From an uncultured Dialister sp. (lineage in GTDB: Bacteria > Bacillota > Negativicutes > Veillonellales > Dialisteraceae), in the NCBI GenBank assembly GCA_934178345.1, contig CAKPQG010000001.1:1-64000 (forward strand): a stretch of 64,000 nucleotides of DNA. Direction: 5' to 3'. Shown piece after piece: positions 43,148-51,604 of the stretch. The position numbers and the translations under genes are program-made. The notes beneath the pieces were generated by a model. It ran no database searches and was not told where the DNA came from. It worked only from the letters and a program-made list of their open reading frames with translations. Every line of letters starts with the position of its first letter. Position 1 is the first letter of the stretch.

Positions 43148-43642
43148 TTGTCTGTATTAAAAGAATACGGCGACAAACATTTCAACCGTAAGGATGGGAA
43201 AGCTGGTAGAAAAGGTCGAAGCTATCAACGCTACGTTACTGAAGATGATATTCAGGTAGTCGAACAGGTATCAGCAGGTGTACCAGTTAAGAAAGCAAGA
43301 GGCGCAATAGGAAAGACGGGTGGACTTACGCAGGTACAGAAAGAATTGATTGCCGATAAGCAAGAAGCAATGCGACAACAATTCCTCGATGATAGCGCGT
43401 TGATTTATGAGAACCTAAAAGACCTAGCGTTTAACGCACGTTCTGAACTTGTTAGGTTTAACGCAAGCAAAGACATCTTAGATAGAGCTGGACTTGCTGC
43501 ACCTGATAAGAGAGAGGTTACTGAAAACAAATTTATTTCAACCGATAGTAAGATTACTTACGACTTGCTGCAACGCTTTAAGGCACTGGAGCTTGAGGGT
43601 GATAAGAACAACCCTAGTATCACGACGATAGAAAACAAATAA
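43148..43642 (+). CDS. Phage terminase small subunit-like protein
   Basis: 164 aa from TTG 43148, preceded by the near-perfect anti-16S complement AGGAGGTGATT. Basic N-terminus (FNRKDGKAGRKGRSYQR), helical middle, and the segment ARSELVRFNASKDILDRAGL that is typical of small terminase or phage DNA-binding proteins. Would recognise packaging sites in DNA. No large terminase, portal or other phage genes follow; a terminator comes at once, so this is an isolated remnant or a satellite-type cargo. Confidence 0.7.
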   Translation: MSVLKEYGDKHFNRKDGKAGRKGRSYQRYVTEDDIQVVEQVSAGVPVKKARGAIGKTGGLTQVQKELIADKQEAMRQQFLDDSALIYENLKDLAFNARSELVRFNASKDILDRAGLAAPDKREVTENKFISTDSKITYDLLQRFKALELEGDKNNPSITTIENK

Positions 43643-43645
43643 AAA

Positions 43646-43682
43646 AAGGGGCGCAACTCATACGAGCTACGCCCCTTTTAAT
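43646..43682. terminator. Bidirectional terminator
   Basis: AAAAGGGGCG..CGCCCCTTTT between the convergent terminase-like and nuclease genes. Confidence 0.85.
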
Positions 43683-43691
43683 GTGTCGTGT

Positions 43692-44915
43692 TTACATATT
43701 GAATCGAGCCAGGAATATCCACGACTGGTCAAACCCTAACTGCTTACACTGACTGAGAAACCATGTGTATCTATCTTGCAATGTTGGTACACCGTAACCA
43801 GACATATCAGATAGTAAATTCATATTACTTAGGTTAGACATATCATACTGTTCGCCTTGCAATGACTTACTAACTGACATCCCAAATACATATTGTGTGA
43901 AGCAACAGAACACACACTTCCAGTATATATCCTCGTCGTCCTTCACTTGTGTATTGGCAAGTAACCAATCGCGTGACATCTCTGCGATTGCTACTGTAAA
44001 TTCATCGGAATAAATATCCATGCCGAAGTATGGTGACGTGTCTATACTACCATCTTCAAGACAAGCAAGGACGCTATGAGGTAAATTACCAAGATAATAT
44101 CTTCCATCTTTAGAAAGCGGAATACGATCGCCTGTAGATAAATCATAAACGGTGTCCCATGTAAAAGAATGATCGCCGCAGGCGCCTTTTTTGTATCTAT
44201 ATAGCCAAATAGAAATGGACAATACTTTGTCATCATAATAGTGCGAATTTTCCACGCGTACATAATTGTAGAATTCGCCTTTTTCATAAAGGCCGCGTAA
44301 CCAATTTATTGATTTAGATAAATCAGTATTGATTTTTTTCTGTGCTATTGGATTATTTAAGATAATTACGGTAGGGTAAGTAAGCTGCCAATGAGGATTA
44401 GTTTCTGTGATTTCTTTTATGCTAATTACATCATTTAGTTTAATGATTCTCACTGAAGCTGATATTGAACTAATAGGTTTATGAGCTTTGACTGAAGATG
44501 TTGATTTCGTAGGGAAAGTAATGTTTGAATGATTTTTGCATAGGCGTAGCAAATCGTTTGTGTCCAGCAATTGCAGATGGAACAAACCTTGCAAGTTAAG
44601 ATCACTGGCATAGCTTTTTGCATTTGTGTGATAGGAACTTGTTGTAACAAATATTATATTTCGAATTCCATCTCGAGCAGCTGCGCCGACGAGTTTTTCT
44701 AAATGCTCTCGACCGATTTGATTTTTCCAATGTTTGCATTCTATATAAAAAGTAATATTATTCTTCTTTGCTACTATATCTTTTCCTTCGTCATTGGAGG
44801 GGGGCGTAACTATCGCATCATAGTCATTCCAAGTTAAAACTTTAGCGACAAAAAGTTCAAAGTCCCGCCAATTCATGTTCTTAATATATTTTTCTGTAAT
44901 TGTTTGTGGAAGCAT
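43692..44915 (-). CDS. Mrr-like restriction endonuclease
   Basis: 407 aa. N-terminal PD-(D/E)XK nuclease of the Mrr_cat/restriction-endonuclease-like type: conserved E20 in WRDFELFVAKVL, then G44-K-D46-IV and E59-C-K61 (YIECKHW), followed by HLEKLVGAAARDG. The long C-terminal region (~150-407) is unfamiliar; in this class it usually senses modified DNA or another signal. ATG follows AGGAGA on the minus strand. AT-rich like its neighbours. Likely part of a defence island; no methyltransferase is adjacent, fitting type IV restriction or a standalone nuclease. Confidence 0.78.
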   Translation of the reverse strand: MLPQTITEKYIKNMNWRDFELFVAKVLTWNDYDAIVTPPSNDEGKDIVAKKNNITFYIECKHWKNQIGREHLEKLVGAAARDGIRNIIFVTTSSYHTNAKSYASDLNLQGLFHLQLLDTNDLLRLCKNHSNITFPTKSTSSVKAHKPISSISASVRIIKLNDVISIKEITETNPHWQLTYPTVIILNNPIAQKKINTDLSKSINWLRGLYEKGEFYNYVRVENSHYYDDKVLSISIWLYRYKKGACGDHSFTWDTVYDLSTGDRIPLSKDGRYYLGNLPHSVLACLEDGSIDTSPYFGMDIYSDEFTVAIAEMSRDWLLANTQVKDDEDIYWKCVFCCFTQYVFGMSVSKSLQGEQYDMSNLSNMNLLSDMSGYGVPTLQDRYTWFLSQCKQLGFDQSWIFLARFNM

Positions 44916-45163
44916 ACTGATAATCTCCTGAACAATGACTTACATTTTTTACTATAGGTTATTTTCGATTTTTATTTCACTTTACAAGCGTATTATAACA
45001 TGGTTGTAAGTTTGTTGCTTTCAAAGCTTAGTGTAAAATTTTACTCGGTAGGGAAATTTTTTCAGAAACCTTTCCTATTCTCCTACTAGCAATCTTTGGC
45101 AAGACAAGGTACAATAGAAACAGCTTTAAGAAAATTCTCATTTCTATTTGGAGGTCATGCATC

Positions 45164-45610
45164 ATGGCAGAAGAAAAAAGAGTAAACCTGAAAGCCCAGA
45201 AATTCGAAGCCTACACCCAGGCGAACAAAATGGACTTTTTCGTCAAAAATGAAATGAAAGATGACGCAGATACCGTTGTATTCCAGTCGAACCTGAAGGT
45301 CGAAGGACAGACCATTCCGCTCGGCATCATCACAGACAATAGCATCTACACCATCATCCGCGTCCAGATCGGCAGCCAGCTTCTGAAAGATGAAAATAAG
45401 CTCTCCCTGCTCGAATACCTGAACCAGCTGAACCGCAGCTACAAGGTTTTCAAGTATGTCGCAGCGGAAGACGGCAGCATTTTCCTCGATGCGTGCCTCC
45501 CGAGCACCAACGATAGCTTTGATGCAGAAATCGTCCGCGTCGTTCTCGATGTCATCGTTGATCATCTGAATAGTGAATACAAAAACATCATGAAGCAGGC
45601 TTGGAAATAA
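45164..45610 (+). CDS. YbjN-like small protein
   Basis: 148 aa, cytosolic (no signal), acidic, with alternating beta strands and a C-terminal helix ending NIMKQAWK. Probably a member of the YbjN / type III secretion chaperone-like fold group (inference); function unknown. ATG follows GGAGGTCATGCATC. Nearly duplicated, in inverted orientation, at 42263-42700. Its base composition matches the core genome, so this is the likely ancestral copy. The 248 bp upstream (44916-45163) is AT-rich, with TACAAT at 45110-45115 as a possible -10. Confidence 0.75.
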   Translation: MAEEKRVNLKAQKFEAYTQANKMDFFVKNEMKDDADTVVFQSNLKVEGQTIPLGIITDNSIYTIIRVQIGSQLLKDENKLSLLEYLNQLNRSYKVFKYVAAEDGSIFLDACLPSTNDSFDAEIVRVVLDVIVDHLNSEYKNIMKQAWK

Positions 45611-45860
45611 TTTCTCTTCTGCTGATAGAAACGGCTTTCCGAAAGGAAGGCTGTTTTTTTGTTGCGGTTTTAGGGTAAGCCAGTGGGGCGTGCCGTCCCG
45701 AAAGCTTCGCGTTCTCTAGTTAGGAGTTAGGAGTTAGGAGTGGTGGTGCGGCGCGTAACAATCAGAAGCGCCGCAAATATATATGGGGCGATGCCAGAAA
45801 GTAGTATTCCAGTCACCAGTCACCAGTCACTCCCAATCCCTGGCTACATTTTCCATAGCA
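45611..45860. repeat. Composite A element, complete, forward
   Basis: Head (CCAGTGGGGCGTGCCGTCCC), (TAGGAGT)n heptamers at 45717-45740, hairpin GTGCGGCGCGTAAC..GCGCCGC, ATATGGGGCGATGCC, (CCAGTCA)n, and CAATCCCTGGCTAC. No gene. Confidence 0.8.
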
Positions 45861-45878
45861 ATATTTCGCTAAAAGCTA

Positions 45879-45928
45879 TATAATAGAAGAAATCTATTTG
45901 CCGAAATGAAAATATAGATTTTCATTTC
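45879..45928 (+). promoter_or_regulatory. proS -10 and 11-bp inverted repeat in leader
   Basis: TATAAT at 45879-45884. GAAATGAAAAT-ATAG-ATTTTCATTTC at 45903-45928 is a perfect 11-bp inverted repeat ending about 10 nt before the ribosome binding site (TAGGAGGAG). It could be an operator or an RNA hairpin that affects initiation. No T-box elements seen. Confidence 0.55.
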
Positions 45929-45948
45929 ATCTTTAGGAGGAGATTTCA

Positions 45949-47673
45949 TTGTTAGCATCTAAATTATATAGCCCGACCCTGAGAGAACTGCCTGCCGACG
46001 CTGTCGTCATGAGCCATAAGTACATGCTGAAAGCCGGCATGATGCGAAAAATCGCCAATGGTACCTATGCGTACCTGCCGCTGGCTTTCCGTGCCATCGA
46101 GAAAGTGAAGAAGATTATCCGTGAGGAGATCAATAAGACAGGCGCACAGGAGATCCTGATGCCGATCGTGCAGCCGGCGGAAATCTGGCAGAAGACGGGA
46201 CGCTGGGCCGTATATGGGGAAGAGATGTTCAAGCTGAAGGATCGTCACGGCAGAGACTACTGTCTGGCTCCGACGCATGAAGAACTGGTGACGACGCTCG
46301 TTTCCATGGATACCTCGTCCTACAAGCAGCTGCCGGTCTCTGTCTATCAGATCCAGAACAAGTACCGCGATGAGAAGCGTCCGCGTTTCGGTCTGATGAG
46401 AAGCCGCGAATTCATCATGAAGGATGGCTACACCTTCGATATGGATCAGGAAGGCCTCGATAAGCAGTACAAACTGATGTATGATGCATACTGGCGAATT
46501 TTCACCCGCTGCGGTCTGAAATTCCGTCCGGTCATCGCAGACTCCGGCGCGATCGGCGGCAATGCGTCTCATGAATTCGAAGTGCTGGCAGATTCCGGCG
46601 AAGCCGATATCGTATATTGCGAAGACTGTGATTTCGCAGCGAATATCGAAGCCGTGGATCCGAAGACGATTCCCTGTGATATCTCGAATGACAAGGAAAA
46701 GGAAATCGTAGAAACCCCGGGGCAGCACACGATCGAGATGGTTTGCAATTTCCTGCATGCAGATGTGAAGCAGTCCGTCAAGGCGGTCGTCTACAAGCTC
46801 GATGATACCGTCGTCCTTGCGATGGTACGCGGCGATCATGAAGTCAATGAAGTGAAGCTTCAGAATATTTATGGCGCGATCAATGTGGATATGGCGTCGG
46901 AAGAAGATCTGGAACGCTGCGGTCTGACGGCTGGCTATATCAGCCCGATCGGCCTTAAAAAAGTGAAGAATTTCGACATCATCTGCGATAAGACGGTCAT
47001 GGAAATGCAGGATGCCTGCTGCGGGGCCAATGAAAAGGATAAGCACTTTATCCATGTGAATCCGGCGCGCGACTTCGGTGATGTGAAGGTGGATACCATC
47101 CGCCAGATCCAGGAAGGCGATGTCTGCCCGCACTGCGGCGGCAAGATCGTCATTACGAAGGGCATCGAAGTCGGACAGGTCTTCAAGCTCGGGACCAAGT
47201 ACAGCGAAGCGCTGGGCGCGACCTACCTTGACAACAATGGCAAGTCGCATCCTATGGTGATGGGCTGCTACGGCATCGGTGTCACCCGCACGGTGGCTGC
47301 TTCCATCGAGCAGAATCACGATGATGACGGCATCATTTGGCCAGTCGCGATCGCGCCTTATGAAGTGGTCATCGTCCCGGCGAATAACAAATCGGAAGAA
47401 GTCATGGATGCGGCCAAGAAGCTCTATGATGCGATGGAAGAAAAGGCGGATGAAGTGGTGCTGGATGACCGCAATGAAAGAGCGGGCATCAAGTTCAAAG
47501 ATGCTGACCTCATCGGCTACCCGGTCCGTGTGACCATCGGCAAGAAATGGCAGCAGTCCGGCAATGTGGAGATCCGTCTCCGCAGAAGCGGCGAGACTAT
47601 CGAAGTGCCGTATGAAGAATGCAAAGCCAAGGTCATGGAGATCCTGGCAGAGCTTCATGAAAAGAACCAGTAA
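45949..47673 (+). CDS. proS: Prolyl-tRNA synthetase
   Basis: Charges tRNA-Pro with proline. 574 aa, the bacterial type with an editing (INS) domain between motifs 2 and 3. Motif 2 RDEKRPRFGLMRSREFIMKD; zinc-ribbon-like CEDC near 225 and CPHCGGK near 395; motif 3 GVTRTVAASIEQ; C-terminal anticodon-binding domain. Starts with TTG 45949 after a strong AGGAGGAG. The chorismate mutase gene follows after 9 bp. Confidence 0.96.
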   Translation: MLASKLYSPTLRELPADAVVMSHKYMLKAGMMRKIANGTYAYLPLAFRAIEKVKKIIREEINKTGAQEILMPIVQPAEIWQKTGRWAVYGEEMFKLKDRHGRDYCLAPTHEELVTTLVSMDTSSYKQLPVSVYQIQNKYRDEKRPRFGLMRSREFIMKDGYTFDMDQEGLDKQYKLMYDAYWRIFTRCGLKFRPVIADSGAIGGNASHEFEVLADSGEADIVYCEDCDFAANIEAVDPKTIPCDISNDKEKEIVETPGQHTIEMVCNFLHADVKQSVKAVVYKLDDTVVLAMVRGDHEVNEVKLQNIYGAINVDMASEEDLERCGLTAGYISPIGLKKVKNFDIICDKTVMEMQDACCGANEKDKHFIHVNPARDFGDVKVDTIRQIQEGDVCPHCGGKIVITKGIEVGQVFKLGTKYSEALGATYLDNNGKSHPMVMGCYGIGVTRTVAASIEQNHDDDGIIWPVAIAPYEVVIVPANNKSEEVMDAAKKLYDAMEEKADEVVLDDRNERAGIKFKDADLIGYPVRVTIGKKWQQSGNVEIRLRRSGETIEVPYEECKAKVMEILAELHEKNQ

Positions 47674-47682
47674 GAGGCGCAG

Positions 47683-47970
47683 ATGGACGAAAAAGAACTG
47701 GAAGAGCTGCGTGATTCGGTGCGCAAGATCGACAGCGAGCTGGCAGGGCTTTTTGAGAAGCGGCTGGAGCTGTCGAAGGGCATTGCCCTTTATAAGCTGA
47801 AGGCGCATAAGCCGATCTATGATGCAGAAAGGGAAGCGAAGAATATCGAGGCATTGTCTTCTCTCATCGAAGATGTGAGCTGCCGCCCTGATTTCATTCG
47901 CTGGTACCAGCTCTTGATGGATATCAGCAAAAAACTGCAGTCGAAACTGATACAAGGGGAAACAAAATGA
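47683..47970 (+). CDS. Chorismate mutase (AroQ class)
   Basis: 95-aa all-helical domain converting chorismate to prephenate for phenylalanine and tyrosine synthesis. LRDSVRKIDSELAGLFEKRLELS is the typical N-terminal helix with the conserved arginine and ID pair; K and E/Q active-site positions follow. ATG 47683 follows AAGAGGCGCAG. It sits in an operon between proS and recD2 and overlaps the latter by four bases. Confidence 0.88.
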   Translation: MDEKELEELRDSVRKIDSELAGLFEKRLELSKGIALYKLKAHKPIYDAEREAKNIEALSSLIEDVSCRPDFIRWYQLLMDISKKLQSKLIQGETK

Positions 47971-50102
47971 TCGAAGAACGCAGAGGTACCGTCAGACGAT
48001 GCATTTACGCAAGTGATGATGGCAGATTCTGCGTTTTTCAAATCGAAGATAAGGAAAGCCGCAAGCTGGTCTGCGCCACATACCATGGGAGAGGCCCGTA
48101 CGTCGGCGAGCAGATACTCATGCGGGGGTGCTGGCAGAAGCATCCCCGTTTTGGAGTGCAGTTTTCCGCGCAAAGTATGGAGATGGTGAAGCCGGAGGAA
48201 ACGGAAGATATCATTCATTTCCTGGCATCGGGGATGATCGATGGCATCCGTGAGACCATGGCGCGCCGCATCGTGGACCATTTCGGCAAAAAGACGATGG
48301 ATGTCTTCGAAAACAACATCGATGCGCTTCTGGAAGTCCCAGGCATCGGGCCGAAGGGATTCGAGAAAATCAAAAAATCCTATGAGATGATTTCCGGGCT
48401 GAAGGAAATCATCATGTACCTCCAGTCGCTGGCCGTTCCTGAAAAATATGCGGCAGATATGCAGAAGCATTATGGAGAGAATATCAAGTCCGTCTTTCAG
48501 CACGAACCCTACCGCATGCTGGGAGACATAAACGGAATGACTTTTCTGGAGGTCGACCGCATCGCCATGGATCAGGGCATAGCGCCGAATGACAGCGAGC
48601 GTATCACGGCAGGCGTGAAGCATATGCTGGGACTGGCGCTTGCTCAGGGGCACAGCTGTGTGCCGATCGATTCGCTGGCGAAAAATACCGTGCCGCTTCT
48701 GCACCTTTCCTTTGACATCATCAAGGATGGCATCGAGTCTGCGGTTCGGGAAAAAGTGCTGCCGTCTCTCACCTATGAAAAGACGGTGTATGTATACCTG
48801 AGATTTCTCTATGAAGCGGAAACGCAGTCGGCCGATATCCTGAAATACATGCTCTGTCACCAGAAGGCGCTCGGAACGGCCGCCCTGGCCATCGAAAAAT
48901 TTGAGAGAGAAAACCAGATCACGCTGGCTGATGAGCAGAAAGAAGCCGTCGAAGAGGCGATGAAGAGCCGCGTCCTCGTCATCACAGGCGGGCCGGGTAC
49001 AGGGAAAACGACACTTGTACGGGCCATCATCACGGCGGCGGAGCAGCACGATCTGAAAGTCCATCTCATGGCACCGACAGGCCGCGCAGCGAAGCGTCTG
49101 GCCATCGCGAGCCACATGGATGCGGATACCATTCATAAAGCGCTCGAGGCGGAAAAGCGCGAGGACGGCGGGACGGTCTTTTCGCGGGATGAAAGCGATC
49201 CTTTGGAAGAAGACCTCATCATCGTCGATGAAGCGTCCATGATGGATATTTCCCTGTTCTATCATTTACTGTCTGCGCTGAAAGAAGAGGCACGTCTCAT
49301 CTTGGTCGGAGATGTCGACCAGCTCCCGCCAGTGGGACCGGGTACTCCTTTGAAATCCATCATCGCCTGGGGAAAGGTGCCCGTCACCAAGCTCAAGCAC
49401 ATTTTTCGTCAGAAAGAAGGGAGCGGCATCATCGAGAATGCGGCGCTCATCCGCGAAGGAAATATGTGTATCCCGGATGAAGGCGGGGAATTCAAGATCC
49501 TTCCCGTCTGGTCGGAAGAAGAAGCCTTCGATACGGTGATAAGCCTTTGCCGTTCGCTTCACTATGGGGAGAGCAAGGAGAAGATGGCACTGCAGGTACT
49601 CTCTCCAATGTATCGTGACCAGTGCGGGGTGGACAATCTGAATCATGCCATTCAGGAGCTGGTGCATCAGAAGCCAATCCCGCAGGGAAATCATTTCTTT
49701 GTCGGCGACAAGGTCATGCAGAAGCGGAATGACTATGACAAGGGCGTCTATAATGGGGATGTCGGCATTGTCTGGTCGGTGACAGACAAGCGCATCGCTG
49801 TCAGTTTCTATGACAGGGAAGTCGTCTATGAAAAAGAGGAAAGAAATGACCTGCAGCTCGCCTATGCCACGACGGTCCATAAGAGTCAGGGCAGCGAGTA
49901 TGATACAGTCATCCTTGTCCTCCTTCCGACACAATACATGATGCTGAAGCGAAATCTTCTCTACACAGGCATCACCCGTGCGAAAAAGACCACCTATCTC
50001 ATCACGACGGAAGAAGCATTGGCAAAAGCCGTCGATACCGTAGAAACCGGACGAAGATACAGCCTTTTCTTCCCGCTCCTGACGGGAGAGGCGGAGGGAT
50101 AG
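47967..50102 (+). CDS. recD2: ATP-dependent DNA helicase RecD2
   Basis: 5'-3' SF1B helicase, the RecBC-independent RecD form of Firmicutes. 711 aa. N-terminal OB-like and helix-hairpin-helix region (LLEVPGIGPKGFEKIKKSY), Walker A GGPGTGKTT from G341, Walker B IIVDEASMMD, GDVDQLPPVGPG, and C-terminal TTVHKSQGSEYD and TGITRAKK motifs. Starts with ATGA overlap with the chorismate mutase gene, so it is translationally coupled. Confidence 0.95.
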   Translation: MIEERRGTVRRCIYASDDGRFCVFQIEDKESRKLVCATYHGRGPYVGEQILMRGCWQKHPRFGVQFSAQSMEMVKPEETEDIIHFLASGMIDGIRETMARRIVDHFGKKTMDVFENNIDALLEVPGIGPKGFEKIKKSYEMISGLKEIIMYLQSLAVPEKYAADMQKHYGENIKSVFQHEPYRMLGDINGMTFLEVDRIAMDQGIAPNDSERITAGVKHMLGLALAQGHSCVPIDSLAKNTVPLLHLSFDIIKDGIESAVREKVLPSLTYEKTVYVYLRFLYEAETQSADILKYMLCHQKALGTAALAIEKFERENQITLADEQKEAVEEAMKSRVLVITGGPGTGKTTLVRAIITAAEQHDLKVHLMAPTGRAAKRLAIASHMDADTIHKALEAEKREDGGTVFSRDESDPLEEDLIIVDEASMMDISLFYHLLSALKEEARLILVGDVDQLPPVGPGTPLKSIIAWGKVPVTKLKHIFRQKEGSGIIENAALIREGNMCIPDEGGEFKILPVWSEEEAFDTVISLCRSLHYGESKEKMALQVLSPMYRDQCGVDNLNHAIQELVHQKPIPQGNHFFVGDKVMQKRNDYDKGVYNGDVGIVWSVTDKRIAVSFYDREVVYEKEERNDLQLAYATTVHKSQGSEYDTVILVLLPTQYMMLKRNLLYTGITRAKKTTYLITTEEALAKAVDTVETGRRYSLFFPLLTGEAEG

Positions 50103-50445
50103 TCATTAGTGGACTGGTAGCTGGTAGCTGGTGACTGGTGACTAGTAGCTAGAGATTAGGTGCCTCAAGTGACTGGAGACTAAGAGACTGAGAGACTGAG
50201 AGACATCAGACTCTCTCGTATTGTCATTTCGAGCGTAAGCGAGAAATCTTTGTCATTCGCGGTCAAACAGACGATGTCAGGAAACCACAAATGGGAAACC
50301 TGCTATCTGCCGACCTTCGGGTATCGCCCCATATATATTTGCGGCGAAACCGCCACCTTCATTTCTCATTCCTCATTCCTTATTCGAGCAGAGCTTTCAT
50401 TCACAATCAGGGAGCGGTACGCCCTGCGGGCTAACCCAGAAAGGA
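50103..50445. repeat. Composite B block and composite A head
   Basis: GTGACTGGTGACTAG heptamers, (GAGACTGA)n octamers (50168-50205), ~106-bp block from GTCATTTCGAGCG (50222) to GACCTTCGGGTATCG, hairpin TTTGCGGCGAAACCGCC, CATTCCTCATTCC heptamers, and head module ending GCGGGCTAACCC (50434). No gene. Confidence 0.75.
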
Positions 50446-50452
50446 CCCTGCC

Positions 50453-51103
50453 ATGCGTCTTATGACTGATATTTTAGAGACACTCTATCCCACCTGCTGC
50501 CCGGGCTGCGGATGCGTGGTCGATCCGGACGTGCAGTGGTGCGAGGCGTGCCTCCGAAAGATCTGGGATCCGCGGCTGATCAATTCCTCCTTCACCGACC
50601 ATCTCTCGGGCTGCTATACCTGTTGCGACTATGCAGGTGCGATCCGGGACTGCATCATACAGATCAAGTATGGCGGGCGGCGCAGCAGGAAGCGCGTCTT
50701 CCCGCCGCTCCTTTCCCGATTCCCCTGGTGGGACAGGATGGCAGAGTGCGGACTGGTGATCCCCATCCCTTTGTCTTATCGCAAGAAAAAATGGCGCGGG
50801 TATAATCAGGTGGATCTGATGTTTGCTTCGTGGCTGAAAGAAGCGGGCTATGACTACCGGCCGGATGCGCTCGTCCGCATCCGCAGCGCCCACACGCAGT
50901 CCCTCTTATCCCGTGAGGAACGTTTTCAAAATATCAAAGGCGTTTTTCACATCGCGCGGTCTATGGATGTGAAAGGGAAAACCATCCTCATCGTGGATGA
51001 TATTTATACGACGGGAGCCACGATGGAGTCGGCCGCTCACGAGCTCATGCGCGCGGGAGCGAAAAAAGTCATGGGCATGACGATCGCGAGCGGAGCCAGC
51101 TAA
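50453..51103 (+). CDS. comF: ComF family phosphoribosyltransferase-like protein
   Basis: 216 aa. N-terminal zinc ribbon (CCPGCG..CEAC, four cysteines within ~25 residues) and a C-terminal PRTase fold with the PRPP loop ILIVDDIYTTGATME. ComF proteins are required for DNA uptake in competent bacteria, probably at the cytosolic face; enzymatic activity is not established. ATG follows AGAAAGGACCCTGCC; the binding site is acceptable. A small gene follows closely on the same strand. Confidence 0.85.
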   Translation: MRLMTDILETLYPTCCPGCGCVVDPDVQWCEACLRKIWDPRLINSSFTDHLSGCYTCCDYAGAIRDCIIQIKYGGRRSRKRVFPPLLSRFPWWDRMAECGLVIPIPLSYRKKKWRGYNQVDLMFASWLKEAGYDYRPDALVRIRSAHTQSLLSREERFQNIKGVFHIARSMDVKGKTILIVDDIYTTGATMESAAHELMRAGAKKVMGMTIASGAS

Positions 51104-51160
51104 GGAAAACGCGGAATTTTTTTTGTGGAACGTATCATTTATTTTCCTAAAGGAGGTTCT

Positions 51161-51547
51161 ATGGCAGAAATATCGGCTGATTTCCGTCCTGTAAAGATGG
51201 AGGAAATTGATGAAATCGCACAAAGACTCCATTGGAAGATCGTGCAGGATGAAGAAAAACCATTTTTCTATCACTTCGTATACACCGGTGAGGATCTTCC
51301 TCCGACGAAAGAGGGGAAAGACTGGTCTTTCCTCGTACTGAATGAGAAGGGGACGGCGAGCCTCATGCTCGAGCGTATCCAGTGTACGGCAGCCATTTAC
51401 GAGTGCGAGAGAGTGATGACCCAGAGCGGGCTTAGAGAGAATGCGTTTGTCATGCGGAGCTTTATGAATAAAGTCAAAATCCTTGATAAGACGCTGAGGA
51501 AAGAGCTTCACAGCTATGCGCCGGAGATCGTGCTTCAGAGGAAATGA
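51161..51547 (+). CDS. Small hypothetical protein (128 aa)
   Basis: Not recognised. Start ATG 51161 is chosen for AAAGGAGG 6 nt upstream; the open frame begins at 51125. Mixed alpha/beta: VKMEEIDEIAQRLHWKIVQDEE, FFYHFVYTGEDLPP, SFLVLNEKGTASLMLERIQ, then two helices. Cytosolic, no cysteine motif. Lies between comF and the methyltransferase-like gene with short gaps, probably one transcript. Confidence 0.65.
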   Translation: MAEISADFRPVKMEEIDEIAQRLHWKIVQDEEKPFFYHFVYTGEDLPPTKEGKDWSFLVLNEKGTASLMLERIQCTAAIYECERVMTQSGLRENAFVMRSFMNKVKILDKTLRKELHSYAPEIVLQRK

Positions 51548-51604
51548 TACTGTGGAGCGTTTTGCCCTCCGGTAGCCTCGTGTAATTGATGAAGGAGAAT
51601 ATGT

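Noticed and set aside
45964..47955. 663-codon open frame on the minus strand
   Set aside because: Antisense shadow of proS and the chorismate mutase gene; no binding site or recognisable domain.
47817..49265. 482-codon open frame on the minus strand
   Set aside because: Antisense shadow of recD2, whose helicase motifs are unmistakable on the plus strand.
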